A stretch of DNA of 64,000 nucleotides. It comes from Sindora glabra (lineage: Eukaryota; Streptophyta; Magnoliopsida; Fabales; Fabaceae). The stretch lies in contig CM035235.1 in NCBI GenBank assembly GCA_020226215.1, positions 48,575,511 to 48,639,510 of the forward strand. Direction: 5' to 3'. Below the pieces are notes generated by a model, which saw only the letters and a list, made by a program, of their open reading frames with translations, was not told the DNA's origin and did not search any database. Made by a program: the position numbers and the translations under genes. Shown one piece after another: positions 13,741 through 24,899 of the stretch; position 1 is the first letter of the stretch, and each line of letters starts with the position of its first letter.

Positions 13741-16700
13741 AATAATTTAACCCCTTTTTTTTTTTCCTTACTCTCAAAGTTTGAAGTTACATGTTTTCTC
13801 TGATCCCTCTTCAAGATTTGAGAGCTTCATAGCTGATGGTAGTGTTGGTGATCACTGTTGAGCAATATGTTAAAGTTTTACTAAAATCATTTCTGGCTGG
13901 CCGCGTGTTTGAGTTACAATAAAATTTTAATAATTTTTTTGAAATTACTGGTACTTGACATTATAAGTGATTGTTTAAAAAAGACACAGAATTCTCTTCC
14001 ATTCTTGATGTGCACAACTTCTTTAATTATAAAAATGTATAAATAACTTAATTTAAACTTTATAAATTATGCACTTAACCCATTACGTTAACATTTTATT
14101 CACTAAAATTAACAAAGCACCTCAAGTGCTGATTATACGGTTAATTTATACTATAAAATAGATATTTGTTCATCCTTCAAGAAATTTGATATAACGAAAA
14201 AAATAGTATTAATAGGCAGCTTCAACTTGGAGGGTTGAAGCTACATTGTCCAAAAATGCTGGATTTTAAAGATGAAAGTGTGTTAGATTAGGGCTCCAAA
14301 GTTCAAACATGCATGAGAAATTTGAATGATATACATTTTGTTGTGTCTATTAATCATCTTAGAGGAAAATAACTTATTAAGTAATGAACAAAATGCGGCA
14401 AATGCACACAATTTATGATGTTTAAAGACATTATCCATATATTTTTATAATTTAGAGGATTAAATACACATCACAAATGGTTAAAGGGAGTTTTGTATAA
14501 TTTAAAAAAGAAAACATGATGAAATAAGCTGGACTATACGAAGCTAAACAATATAAGCAAAGTCTCAAGAAGATGTCATCAAAGGAATACCAAAATATTC
14601 TCATCACAAAAGTCAAATATGAGTTATATTATATATGTAGTTAATTTACTATGAAATTGTCCCCTGCCGTAATATTCTCGGACTAACTTGGGATGATAAA
14701 GAACTAGTGAGAAAGATGAATTCAATTGACGTCAAATGATTAATAATTATTATTTTATATGTTCCTGTCATTTTCTTTAATTTAAGTTTCTTTAATACAT
14801 GTTATATTAAGAATAATTTTGTGAATGTCTACACGTAATAGTAAAATCAATTTTCTCTGTATTCTTTTGGGTATAAGTGTTGAAGTGTGATTCCCGGATC
14901 AATTTTCTCATTCATCAGCTACTTTTTCTTTCTAAACAAGCAAAAGACATGCTATTTGTCCGCAAATAACAGGTAGATTGATGAGGCCTACATAACCTAA
15001 GAAATAGATTTTGTAATTTATATATAGAAGTAAGGATTATGCTTGCTCAAAAAGAAAGTCCTATGCACTTTTGTAATTTTTTTTATTAAATGTTGCCATT
15101 TTTTCATTTAAATCCAAAAAATTTTAAAAACATTTTTTTTTGCAATGTTTTATATATTTATTGCACAAAAAATTACATACACTTCTAATATTTTTATTAT
15201 AAAGTTGCAATTTTATGATTTTTGTGCTAAATTTTCATAAAATTCCACTAAAACAATTATCAATGAAAACTGGCCATATAATGATTCAGAACGAAAAAAA
15301 TTCACATATACAAACAATTTTTATTGTGGAAGTCACCGTGACTATCTTGACAATTAAGTTAGCACTCTTCATTTCAAAATGTTAATAAACATAAGAACGT
15401 ACAAAATATATTTATCTCTTAATTATAATGATCAATTCAGTTGATTACCCAATCAAATATTTATATGTGAATTTTCATCATTCATCAAAATATTTTAGAC
15501 TTAGGATAGTTTGACCATTTTATCGATTGTGTATATAATATTATCTTACTTTAATTATTAATGTGATTAATTCTAGTTAATTGAGATCATTGATGTAACT
15601 ATTGCTACCTAAGTCGTTGACAAACTTGAACTATTATTTAGCATCATTAATTATATGTGGCTCTAAGTAATAACACATTATCATTCATATATTTCAAATT
15701 ATTTAGTTAATCTGCTCGACTCAAGTAGGGATGGTCCAAGTTGGAACAACTGACCCAAAAAATAACCTTCTTAGCTAATAATTTCGTTCAATGAGTTATC
15801 TTATCAAAATTATAAAAACTAAACCTCGCAATAAATAATCTATAAACTTATAAAAGGATTTTTATTGTACAAACGATGAAGAGTAAGACATTAATATTTG
15901 CAAATTATGCGCGTGTATATAGATACTATTTTAAAATTATAAAATTTTAACACATGTTATTTTTATATTAGTTTCACATCATTTAAATAGATTATCAAAA
16001 TCTTCTCCTTCATATAAAATATTTTTAGTATGTATATTTCCACTCCTATAAATAGATGAAATTCGTCCCCTTAATATAAAAGTTGAAATAAAAAAGAAAT
16101 AAAAAAGACGACAGAAAGTCCCTTTCTTACGAAGTTGTTGATCGCAATGCTCTTAAATATTTATGTCTAACTTGCGCAAAGCATCATCTACCAACTTTCC
16201 CTAACTTTAAAATATGTTCCCTTATGTCTTATCTGGTCCCCTGCACCACCACCTATCCCTAAACCCCCTAAGTAATCGGGAGCATAATTAATTGTTTCTT
16301 GACAGTTCAACTGGCACATGTAAGTTCCTTTATAGATTTCTCAGAAAAAAAATGTTACGTATAGAATAATACGTTATTTTAAGTTATTATTTTAATATTT
16401 TTGGAGAAATGTTAAAATATTATTTTTTCCAAAATTTATTAATACAAAAATTTTATATGCATAAAAAAATAGAATTTGAAATTAATATCTGAATTTTTAT
16501 ATCTAATAAATTAAATTTTATAAATATATCAATCGACTGCATTTGATTCAAATTCAAAATCTAATTTTGAATTTCATATATTTTTAAGATAGGTCATTGT
16601 AATTACAGCATCCACAAAAAGGAATTTTCTCTATGCTCCAACCTCTTCACGGTCCCTTAATCTTCCGGGTAGGATTTAGGATTCAAACTCTACCAGGAGA

Positions 16701-17929
16701 CTGCTACACAATCAATCAGATGATATCTTTGACTATGAAATAAAATTACAATTCGAAATCAATGATAGATGCAAATTATCCCATTAAATTAGAAATAAAG
16801 AATGCCAATATGTAGTATTCCAAGGTTTCCCCAATGGCCGAGGGAAAAATCTGAAGTTTATGATTAGAAATATGCTGCTAGATTTATTTTACACAGAGGT
16901 CGAGGAAAAGTTACATAATTTTGGGGACAACTTAATCAGTAAGAATAATTCTCATAAATCTCCATGTAAAGCAATAATTTGTTCCTTTTTTTCTTACTGA
17001 AAAATAGCGCCAAATTTACACGAATTAATTTGAAAACTAGAAAAAAAACTGTAATAAAGACCTATAATATTTTGAGTTAAATTATACTATCCTCAAACCC
17101 TACTTACCAACTAATTTCTATTTTGAGATAATCATTTTCTAAATAAGTGTCTTTAATATAAAAATTTTTTAACTTAAGCTGCACTTCATATTTATTAAAA
17201 ATTTTATATTTTTTTTTGTTATATTTAAAATTCGATGTATGATCTATGTATGTATGTATCCAGTAATTTAATTATTCCTTGATTTATCTAAAAAAAGGTA
17301 CCTCTAATAATTTTATATATATCTAATAATTTAATTACTTTTTTATTTATTAAAAAAAAAAGGTGTCACCAACAACAAAATGTAAAATGGTTTATTGAAT
17401 CTGAAATGCTTTACCAGGAAGCTATTGATATTTTAAGTCATTTTTATATGTATGTATTTCGGAATTTTCCATTGCTATTAATGCTATAAGGTGCATCAAT
17501 TCAATGTGTATAGTAAAAAATACACACAATTTGTAAATGATATGTACGGCCTAAAATAAATATACGACTTCCATATATGTATATATTCGCTTATATTAGG
17601 TATGAATAATTTTTGGAGGGATAATATAATTGACTTGCACAAACTAATCCAAACATCATTACTACTTAAAAAAGGAAAAATCACCATCCTATCAAATTAT
17701 GAACTTAAAAGAATAATAAAAATAGTTAGGTAAAGGATATTAGTACGAAAATGTGATACAAAAACACAGAAAAATGAAAGAGGGCTATGCCCTTTTGACA
17801 GTTCCTACCTTATGCGTTTGTTATTCTAATATTACACTTGAAAGGGTTAAAAGAAAAAAAGTTGGGAATTTGCGATCTCTATTCACATATATTATATCCT
17901 TAATCAAATTTTACCTTTTTACTACTAAT
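13741..17929. other. Gene-free DNA downstream of the MYB gene
   Basis: I found no coding sequence or RNA gene. 15,060-15,250 contains TTGCACAAAAAATTAC and related words shared with the array at 46.7-47.5 kb. 16,310-16,580 and 17,030-17,370 are plain AT-rich DNA. The 62- and 63-codon frames at 17,496-17,941 lie in the probable 3' flank of the MYB gene and show no family resemblance. Confidence 0.5.
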
Positions 17930-19074
17930 TTACATCAATGAAGACTCCAGTTCCGATTGATTTACATCATTGTTCAAGAGCTGCAAGTATTCTTCATAGA
18001 CCTTCTCAAGCGAGCCATAATCTCCCAAAGCAAAATCATCGGATTGGTACTCCTCGGAGCCATTGACCAAGTCATTATTTTCGTCTAAAAAGTCAAACCC
18101 ACCGTTTTCACACATGTTGAGATTCCCCCAAAAGCCATTGTTGACCTCCTTATTTGCTTCCTGGCTTGTAGATCCGCTGGTTGCAGAATTCGAATCCAAG
18201 GCGAAATTGCTATCGGTTCTCGGCGTCGCGAAAGCCGAAACCCTTATCGGTTTTGGCAAGTAAACTATGGTTCTCTCTGGCTCTTCTGGTCCGTTTGTTC
18301 TGTTCTTCTTATTCTTCTTCGTTTTCTTTTTCTCCTTGTCTCGGCCATTTTTGCTGTTCTTCTTCTTGGCTGTTTCTTGCGGAGAACCAGTGCTGTCTTG
18401 ATTTCTCAGCCTTTTGCTAAGATGTGTGTTCCAATAGTTCTTGATTTCATTATCTGTTCGTCCTGGAAGTCTTCCGGCGATGAGGGACCATCTGTTGCCC
18501 AGAAGGGAGTGCATTCTGATTATGAGATCATCTTCTTCAGGAGTTATGTTGCCTCTCTTTATGTCCGGTCTGAGATAATTCATCCATCTCAGTCTGCAAC
18601 TTTTGCCACATCTTAGGAGGCCTGTACATGAATAATACATAGTTTAGGATATCTTTCATGTTAATATGAAACTTGAGAAAATAAAGTTGACCCATAAACT
18701 TAAATTTGCCATGAATATGAATTTGGAAAATATTATATGTTTCAGAGTAACATGTATGCGTATCTTACAATCCTCGTACATACGATGTACAGCAAAATTT
18801 GAAATAAATTAATTCATAAATTAATAAAGCCGGTAGGTAGGATAAACCAATTGTATTCAAATTATATCATATAAAGTGACAAAGGAGTTGTAAAAATTGT
18901 GAACGTATAAGTTGCTATTTTCTATATTCAAGGGAAAAAAGGGTAAAAATAGGAGATTGAAGAAAGAAGAGTTTGATTAAAAGACGAATAAATCCAGGAA
19001 AGAAGAAAAAGGAAAAAAAACCAACGAGTGATTTTGTTGACTTGGTGTCACGTGGATGAGAAGAGGGGAGAAAC

Positions 19075-19107
<33 letters not shown>

Positions 19108-19436
19108 GCACACTCTTTGTAAAAACAAGTGAGATGAAGACCAATGATCAAAATAGTTCAGGTATCAATCTTATCCTTAAAATTCGTCTGAGGATCAAAT
19201 AATTCGGTTCTTAGAATCTGGGTTTATATGTAGAATCGCTAGAAGAGGACAAAGATGATCATGAGAGAGAAAGAGTACCAGTTGATGAAAATATATGTCT
19301 TACCAGCTTTCTTGGGGAGAGATCTCCATTGTCCTTCTCCATGAGCTTGAATATACTTAGTAAGCAATGCATCTTCCTTGGGAGTCCAAGGGCCTCTATG
19401 CAACCCAACTTTAGAACAACAAGGAGCTCTTCCCAT
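17930..19436 (-). CDS. MYBPA1-like: R2R3-MYB transcription factor, MYBPA1-like
   Basis: The gene has two exons: exon 1 19436-19304 (133 bp, the classic R2R3-MYB length) and exon 2 18621-17930, joined across a GT..AG intron (donor CTG|GTAAGA, acceptor GTACAG|GC). The product is 274 residues. R2 tryptophans are W17, W37 and W57; in R3, I70 replaces the first and W89 and W108 follow. The bHLH-interaction signature is complete (D76, L77, R80, L84, L91, R95), as expected for a partner in a MYB-bHLH-WD40 complex. A lysine-rich stretch (130-152) is a likely nuclear localisation signal. IVYLPKPIRVSAF (163-175) and an acidic tail (about 219-257) follow. The N-terminus GRAPCCSKVGLHRG and the PKPIRV motif are as in grape VvMYBPA1, which activates proanthocyanidin (condensed tannin) genes; that role is inferred here. 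The usual intron in R3 is absent. It looks intact and stands alone among transposons. Confidence 0.93.
18622..19303 (-). other. Intron 1 of the MYB gene
   Basis: This 682-bp phase-1 intron interrupts the glycine codon between KKA and LLRCGK, the standard R2R3-MYB intron-1 position. It contains a GA microsatellite, a CACGTG G-box at 19,049-19,054 and TTGACT at 19,037-19,042. A 78-codon frame at 18,915-19,151 lies wholly inside the intron and is not considered a gene. Confidence 0.9.
19075..19108. repeat. (AG)n microsatellite in MYB intron 1
   Basis: Twelve uninterrupted AG units are followed by GG and a further short AG run. On the gene strand it is a CT repeat, a likely polymorphic marker for this locus. 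Confidence 0.95.
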
Positions 19437-19870
19437 ATTGATCTTTTCTCTTCTTCAAATCACTCTTACTTAGTTCCTTAATTGATGCCTATATATTAAA
19501 ATCAAAGAACTAAAAAGAGCTCTGCCTTGAAGAAGTGCTGGTTTCAGATAATTCAGCTTTAGAAAGCAAAGGGGAAGAGAGAGAACGAGAAGAAAGAGAA
19601 AGTGACTACTCTTTGCTTGGTCCTGGCTGAGCTTCTTGCCGGGGCCTGGTCCCCCTTTTAAAGTGTCAAGCAAAGAAATTTTAAAAAACATTTTTCTTAT
19701 TTTTTTTATTTCGTTTGATTCTTTACTTTGTATCTTATTGAAAATGACGTAATTAAATGAGTGAAGTTGTTGAATAGCCAGCCAGCGTTGGCTGCTATTA
19801 TCTAATATTTTAATTTCCTCGCCATTTCCTTAGCCCACTCTCTCTCTCTTCTCCCCCCCCCCCCTTCTTC
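19437..19870 (-). promoter_or_regulatory. Proximal promoter and 5' leader of the MYB gene
   Basis: Reading toward the gene: a pyrimidine tract ending in C12 (19,853-19,864); the perfect hairpin CAGCCA-GCGT-TGGCTG (19,779-19,794); TGACGTAA (19,745-19,752), a bZIP-type core; a TATA-like TTTAAAA (19,656-19,662); and a CT-rich leader (19,560-19,612 on the gene strand), a common plant 5' UTR feature. A second TATA-like TTAATATATAG lies at about 19,490, only some 50 bp before the ATG. Which TATA is used cannot be decided from sequence. Confidence 0.5.
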
Positions 19871-20321
19871 GATATCTATTTTTTTATTTTTATAATAAAA
19901 GTAACAAATTAGTTATTTATAGCAAAATTTTAAATTTGAATTTAGAACACGAAGCAATAAAAATTTGAAAAATAATATTAGGTACTATTATATCATTAGA
20001 AATATTAATTATTTATTTATTTATGGTTTATGCCCACAAACTTATCCTCTAAGGTTTGCACATGTTCTGAAAAAAAATTAATAGAAAGAAGTCATAATTT
20101 CTATCATTCTTATAAATTGCACAATTCCTCCAATATAGACTACACAGTTATGTATTTTTTTCTATTTTAAAAATAAAATTCCAAGTTTGTGACATAAAAT
20201 TCATACCAGATTTTTTTAAAAATTAATTTTCAAAGTCCAAATTATTTATGGGAACAAAATCATCATTTGTTTACTTATTTTTCTGCACTATGGAATATAT
20301 TATATATTATTAGTTTGAAGA

Positions 20322-20406
20322 TGCATGCACTAATATCACCAACCCTGCTTAATTTGTCTGTCTTCTCTGCATGCGTTGTTGCTTTGCTGCCTTACATTTG
20401 CATGCA
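20322..20406. promoter_or_regulatory. RY-element and AC-element cluster upstream of MYB
   Basis: Two perfect TGCATGCA palindromes (20,322-20,329 and 20,399-20,406) and a GCATGC (20,369-20,374) match the RY motif bound by B3 seed regulators. ACCAACC at 20,338-20,344 matches the AC element bound by R2R3-MYB proteins. They sit about 0.9 kb upstream of the MYB start codon. Function is inferred from motif identity only. Confidence 0.35.
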
Positions 20407-20410
20407 TCGC

Positions 20411-21578
20411 CGCGTTTGATGCACTTATTCAAAAGACAACCCAATCTTCACATTTGGATATTTTTCTGAGTTTACACGACGTCGCTTTGAAGCTTTACAA
20501 AATGTTTCGGTCAATTTGCCGAATCAAAGTTCAACAAATTTGAATGTTAAAACCGTAATCAAAGTTGAAAACTTTTATCCTCAGGGTAAATAGCTTCTTT
20601 CCATCTCCAAAGAAGACAAACATAACACTTAAACTTAGATGTGTAAAATTTAGGTTTTCTTTGCGTTTATATCTCTTTTTTTTTTTCCTCAAAGTTGATC
20701 CGTAAACGCGACCGTCAAAAAACTATTTTTAATTGCACTGTAATACTGATCATCTAGATCTTAATATTATTTTTATTTGTATTTGAATTAGTATAATGTT
20801 TTGATGTCAGGGGTAAATGAAAGTTAAAATTTAATGGTCACTTTATCACTCGTTAAAATGCAATAGGCAGTGTTGATATAATTCCCATTCTCAGTATTAC
20901 AGTACATTAACTTTCTGACTGAGGCTCTACATTACCGCTCAAACATGACTTCAATCCCCGATCATGTGGCTACTATGCCTTTATCAATGTAAATATCTAA
21001 CCCTTGCACCTCTTGACATTAGATATATATTATAAATAGATATTCTTTCATAATTTTAAATTCTCTAACACCACTCATATTTTTAACAACTTCCTGCCTT
21101 CTATTAATCTAAACCTCGAAACACACTTAGTAATATTTTCATTATCTTACGTGACTAACTCTCTATTTCACACGATATTCGATCATTTAAGTCTTGTTCG
21201 GAGGAGTTTCATCTATATTGGTAAATTCATGATTGCACGTAACAATATCTAAAACAAAATTATTATACATATAAAAAATGATATTTAAAATTAAATTTTA
21301 AATTTTTATATTCATTAAATTAAATTTTACAAATTTTCTCAATCATCCTCCTTGATTATGATTTGAAATATAATTTTAAATTTCATTTTTGATATATATA
21401 GTATTATTGTATCTTAAAATTACATGTGTTCATCCAATGTAGGTCAGATGTTCCCGGCCGGATCAATCTTTCTTAAGATTCATGGAAGTTTTTTATGGTT
21501 ATTCTCTGTATATAATTTCATAGACACAGAACAGTCGATCACTAGTTTAAGGAATCAACCACAACCATCACTAAACTA
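20411..21578. other. Intergenic DNA, nothing recognised
   Basis: AT-rich sequence upstream of the MYB gene with no coding region, RNA gene or clear repeat that I can support. Confidence 0.5.
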
Positions 21579-21780
21579 CTAGTTGATGGGTGTAAAAATC
21601 TTCATAGGTGCCTCTCTTTGGACTAATAATGCAATTGTTTTAACAGTTTCCCAAAGCAAGTCTTCACTTGAACATCCGAAACTTCTCAGTAGTATCTGTG
21701 CTATTGACTTCTTCATTGTTTTGCAGATCATCTCCATTGCGATTGATCGGTTCTTCAGTCCAATCACTTCCATTCACTGA
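21579..21780 (-). other. Orphan exon-like open frame of unknown identity
   Basis: On the minus strand, a polypyrimidine run followed by CAG (ending near 21,778) precedes two overlapping open frames: one of 64 codons starting MEVIGLKNRSIAMEMIC, and one reading SVNGSDWTEEPINRNGDD to a stop at 21,664. The base composition is less AT-rich than its flanks. I do not recognise either peptide, and no neighbouring exon was found. It could be a terminal exon of a decayed gene or chance. Low confidence. Confidence 0.2.
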
Positions 21781-24177
21781 AAAAAAAAGAGTAGAATTAC
21801 GGTTATACGTATGTATACACGACAAATACGACAATATCAACAATCCAATGACATAATGGAGCTTATTCCTTATAATTTTATGTAAGGTACAAATGAGTTG
21901 AGTAAAATTCAATTTAATACTTATTTGACCTCAAACTTGATAATAACAAAGGAATTTAAAATTGAACTCATCAAACTTGAATTTAATTTCGAAAATCTCA
22001 ACTCAAGTACAAATTAAAATGAGTTTAAATAAAACACATGTTATTTAATCTAAATTTTATATTGAACCGAAAAATAATAGAACTTGAGTTTAAGCTCAAG
22101 ACTCCATGCGAACCTTAACGAGTTATACAAGTTTAATCATATAATTTGTTATGTGTAATATGAAATTTACTATTATATTATTTATATAATATAAATTAAT
22201 AACAGAATATTTTTCTTATTATTAAATATTAAATCCATTTAAGGCCCCAGAGAATTTGAACTAATAATATAAAGCTCAAAGTCATTTTGTACATTAATTG
22301 AATTTGGTTTGTGTACACTTGATTCATTTAAAATTAAATTTGAAAATTTTTTTTTTCGGAATAATCACAAATTGCTTGCAAGTAAATTCACTTATTTATA
22401 CTCTTCATTTTACATAATATCTTCCTATTAGCAATGTTAATAGGCCACTCACTCAACCGTATAAAAGCACAAACAATGGTTTACTCTTCAGATTTGAGCC
22501 AGTCAATATGTATATCTTTACTTAATATTTAAAAAAAAAAAATATAAGACAAGAAAAAGATGAACATTATGTGCCGGTCTAACTTTTTGAGTCAATAAAT
22601 TCCTTAATTCCTTGAAGACTCCCCATGTTATTAATGGGTTAAATGATTAAGAATATTAAATCGGCAGATTAAGACAACAATAATAAGATATATAAATTCC
22701 CAAAAATGACAGATAAATATATGGTAATAATCCACCAATTAGGGACAAACTAAAGGCTTTGCCATGAACGGATCTTATTAATATATTTTGGCAACTGTAT
22801 TTAATTCAATAATAAATTAATACACTTTGAGAAAGTCATCAGTTTTACTTAATGAAAATAAAACTTTATAAAATTTGAAGGAGTCATCTGTTAGTTTTAG
22901 GAATGAATGAAATATAATTTATTAGGAGGGAGTCATATTTTTATGACTGAGTTATGGTGAATGAATCAAGATTTTAGTTATAATTTTGGAAGTATAGTGT
23001 TTCGCCCATAAGTAACAATGAATATTTTAATAATATAATTAGAAGTTGTCATTTTATATTTGTTGATAATGAAATAGTCATTTTTATTTTTCCTTTTTAC
23101 TTGAAATTTGGAAGGAGTCTTAACTTTTACTTAGTTATATTTAATTATATTAATTATTGTCCTAGCATTGAGAGGAAAAAGATGTAAAAATATAAAATGC
23201 TTCTCCTTATACTCGCAACTTCTTCCCCCTAAAAACACCACAAATATTAATTACTTTACGAGTTAAGTATTCCTTATAAAAAATATAAGTTGATTCTCCC
23301 ATTAATTTTTTTTATCCAAGAATCCTTAATATCCAACAATCGCACATTGAATTGATCTCTATTAATTTGGAGTCAAGTCAAGTTAAACTTCTTTTAAAGG
23401 GCAAAATTTTTTCAATATTTGTTTTTTTCCATTCAAAAAGATCGATTATCCAAACAATTATATAACCCAAGCCCCCTCTCACAAAATGAAGATTTTTAAA
23501 AGTACATTTTATGCTATAACACCACTAGAATATGAATAAAAAGGAATTAAAAGTAAGGATAATATCCGACAATTAGTGAATAATTGTATAAAATATAGAT
23601 ACAGAATATTTAGTTCCATTCTTTTGCAATGACTTAATTCTCTTTTTTGATGTTTCTATTGATCAAGTTTATTAGAATTGCTTATCTTTTTTAATATTAT
23701 GTAGTTTATAAATAATTTTATACCGAAATTTTTATGTAATAAATACGTTTGCTTCTTATAATCATTCAGTACATTATTTTTACATTTTAGATTCATTTCT
23801 TTTTAAAGTTGATACCGTCATTGTCTCAATTTTCATTTGTTTTCAATCTTCTTTCATTTTTTTTAATGAATCTTTTCTTTTCAAAGAATTTAACTTACAC
23901 ATAACAATGTGATAAGATCATAATAAAGATCAATAGTTTTTTCCTTTTTAGAAAGGGGAATTAACACAAAAGTAAATAAAGAATCAAATCTCTACTATAT
24001 CCCAGCCCATATTTACCTAAACTTATTGTTATATCACTCAACAAATTAGTATTCACACCTAAATACATTGCTTAATCATTCAAACCCTACCCCAATTCAA
24101 CACAATCTCAATTGCAACAATTTCATACCTCCAATTAGATCTTAAAAATTAAAGATAATGAAGTAATAAATAATCCT
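21781..24177. other. AT-rich repeat-derived DNA
   Basis: 21,890-22,150 has CAAACTTG/CTTGAGTTTAAGCTCAAG words typical of decayed hAT-like MITEs. 23,523 reads CACTAGAATATG and could be a CACTA end, but it matches the 29,445 terminus poorly. No gene is recognised. Confidence 0.4.
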
Positions 24178-24555
24178 TACATATAGTAAAACCTCTAAAA
24201 ACCAAATAAGAAAGTTATATTGTCCTCCTATGATATAGCAATAGAGAGATATCTTGTAAAACCCATTGTAATAAAAGAATGAACAAGCATAACACAAATT
24301 GACATGGTAAGTAGTAAATTATATGCTTCTATTCTAGAAAATTTGATTATTCATTAAAATAATGAAAAATATTTACATACAGTAAAAAGTAACAATAATA
24401 CCTCTAAAAATCAATAAGGAAGTTACATTGTCCTTTTATGACATAACAATGGAGAGAACACCTTATGAAACCTATTGTAACAAAAGAATGCACAAGCACA
24501 TCAAAAATTGATATTGTAACTAGTAAATTATATGCTTCTATTATAGAAAAATTGA
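24178..24555. repeat. Imperfect direct repeat, about 208-bp period
   Basis: Two diverged copies are seen: AAGTTATATTGTCC at 24,212 against AAGTTACATTGTCC at 24,420, and TATGCTTCTATT near 24,322 against 24,531. They lie just 3' of the tnp2 remnant (minus-strand sense) and are probably part of the same CACTA element. Confidence 0.6.
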
Positions 24556-24899
24556 TTACTTGACTTATGTAATTCTTCTTTAAAGGTATTATATATTGTT
24601 AGTTGAGCCAAGGAGCACCATTTTCATCATAGACTAGAAATAATTATGGAATCTCAAAGAATTAGAACATAATATGTAAAAATTACATCATAATATAAGA
24701 CTAAAAATATAAATAATTACTAGAAACCAATAATTCAAAAGATATTTATTTATAAATGCAAAGATGAGAAATATGAATACAATTACTTTCAATTTTTCCT
24801 ACTATCTCTAAGAGGATCTTTAACTCATATTCCTTTGATATAACCATTTTGCACATAGGACTTTTCCAAATTGCCTCCATTATCCATTAGGGATAGTCT

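Noticed and set aside
18063..18616. Three plus-strand open frames of 66-79 codons
   Set aside because: They lie antisense to MYB exon 2, whose protein motifs and splice sites are unmistakable; they are shadows of that gene.
23523..23550. CACTAGAATATG as the left end of the tnp2 element
   Set aside because: It agrees with the 29,445 terminus only over CACTA, lacks shared subterminal motifs and has no matching target duplication.
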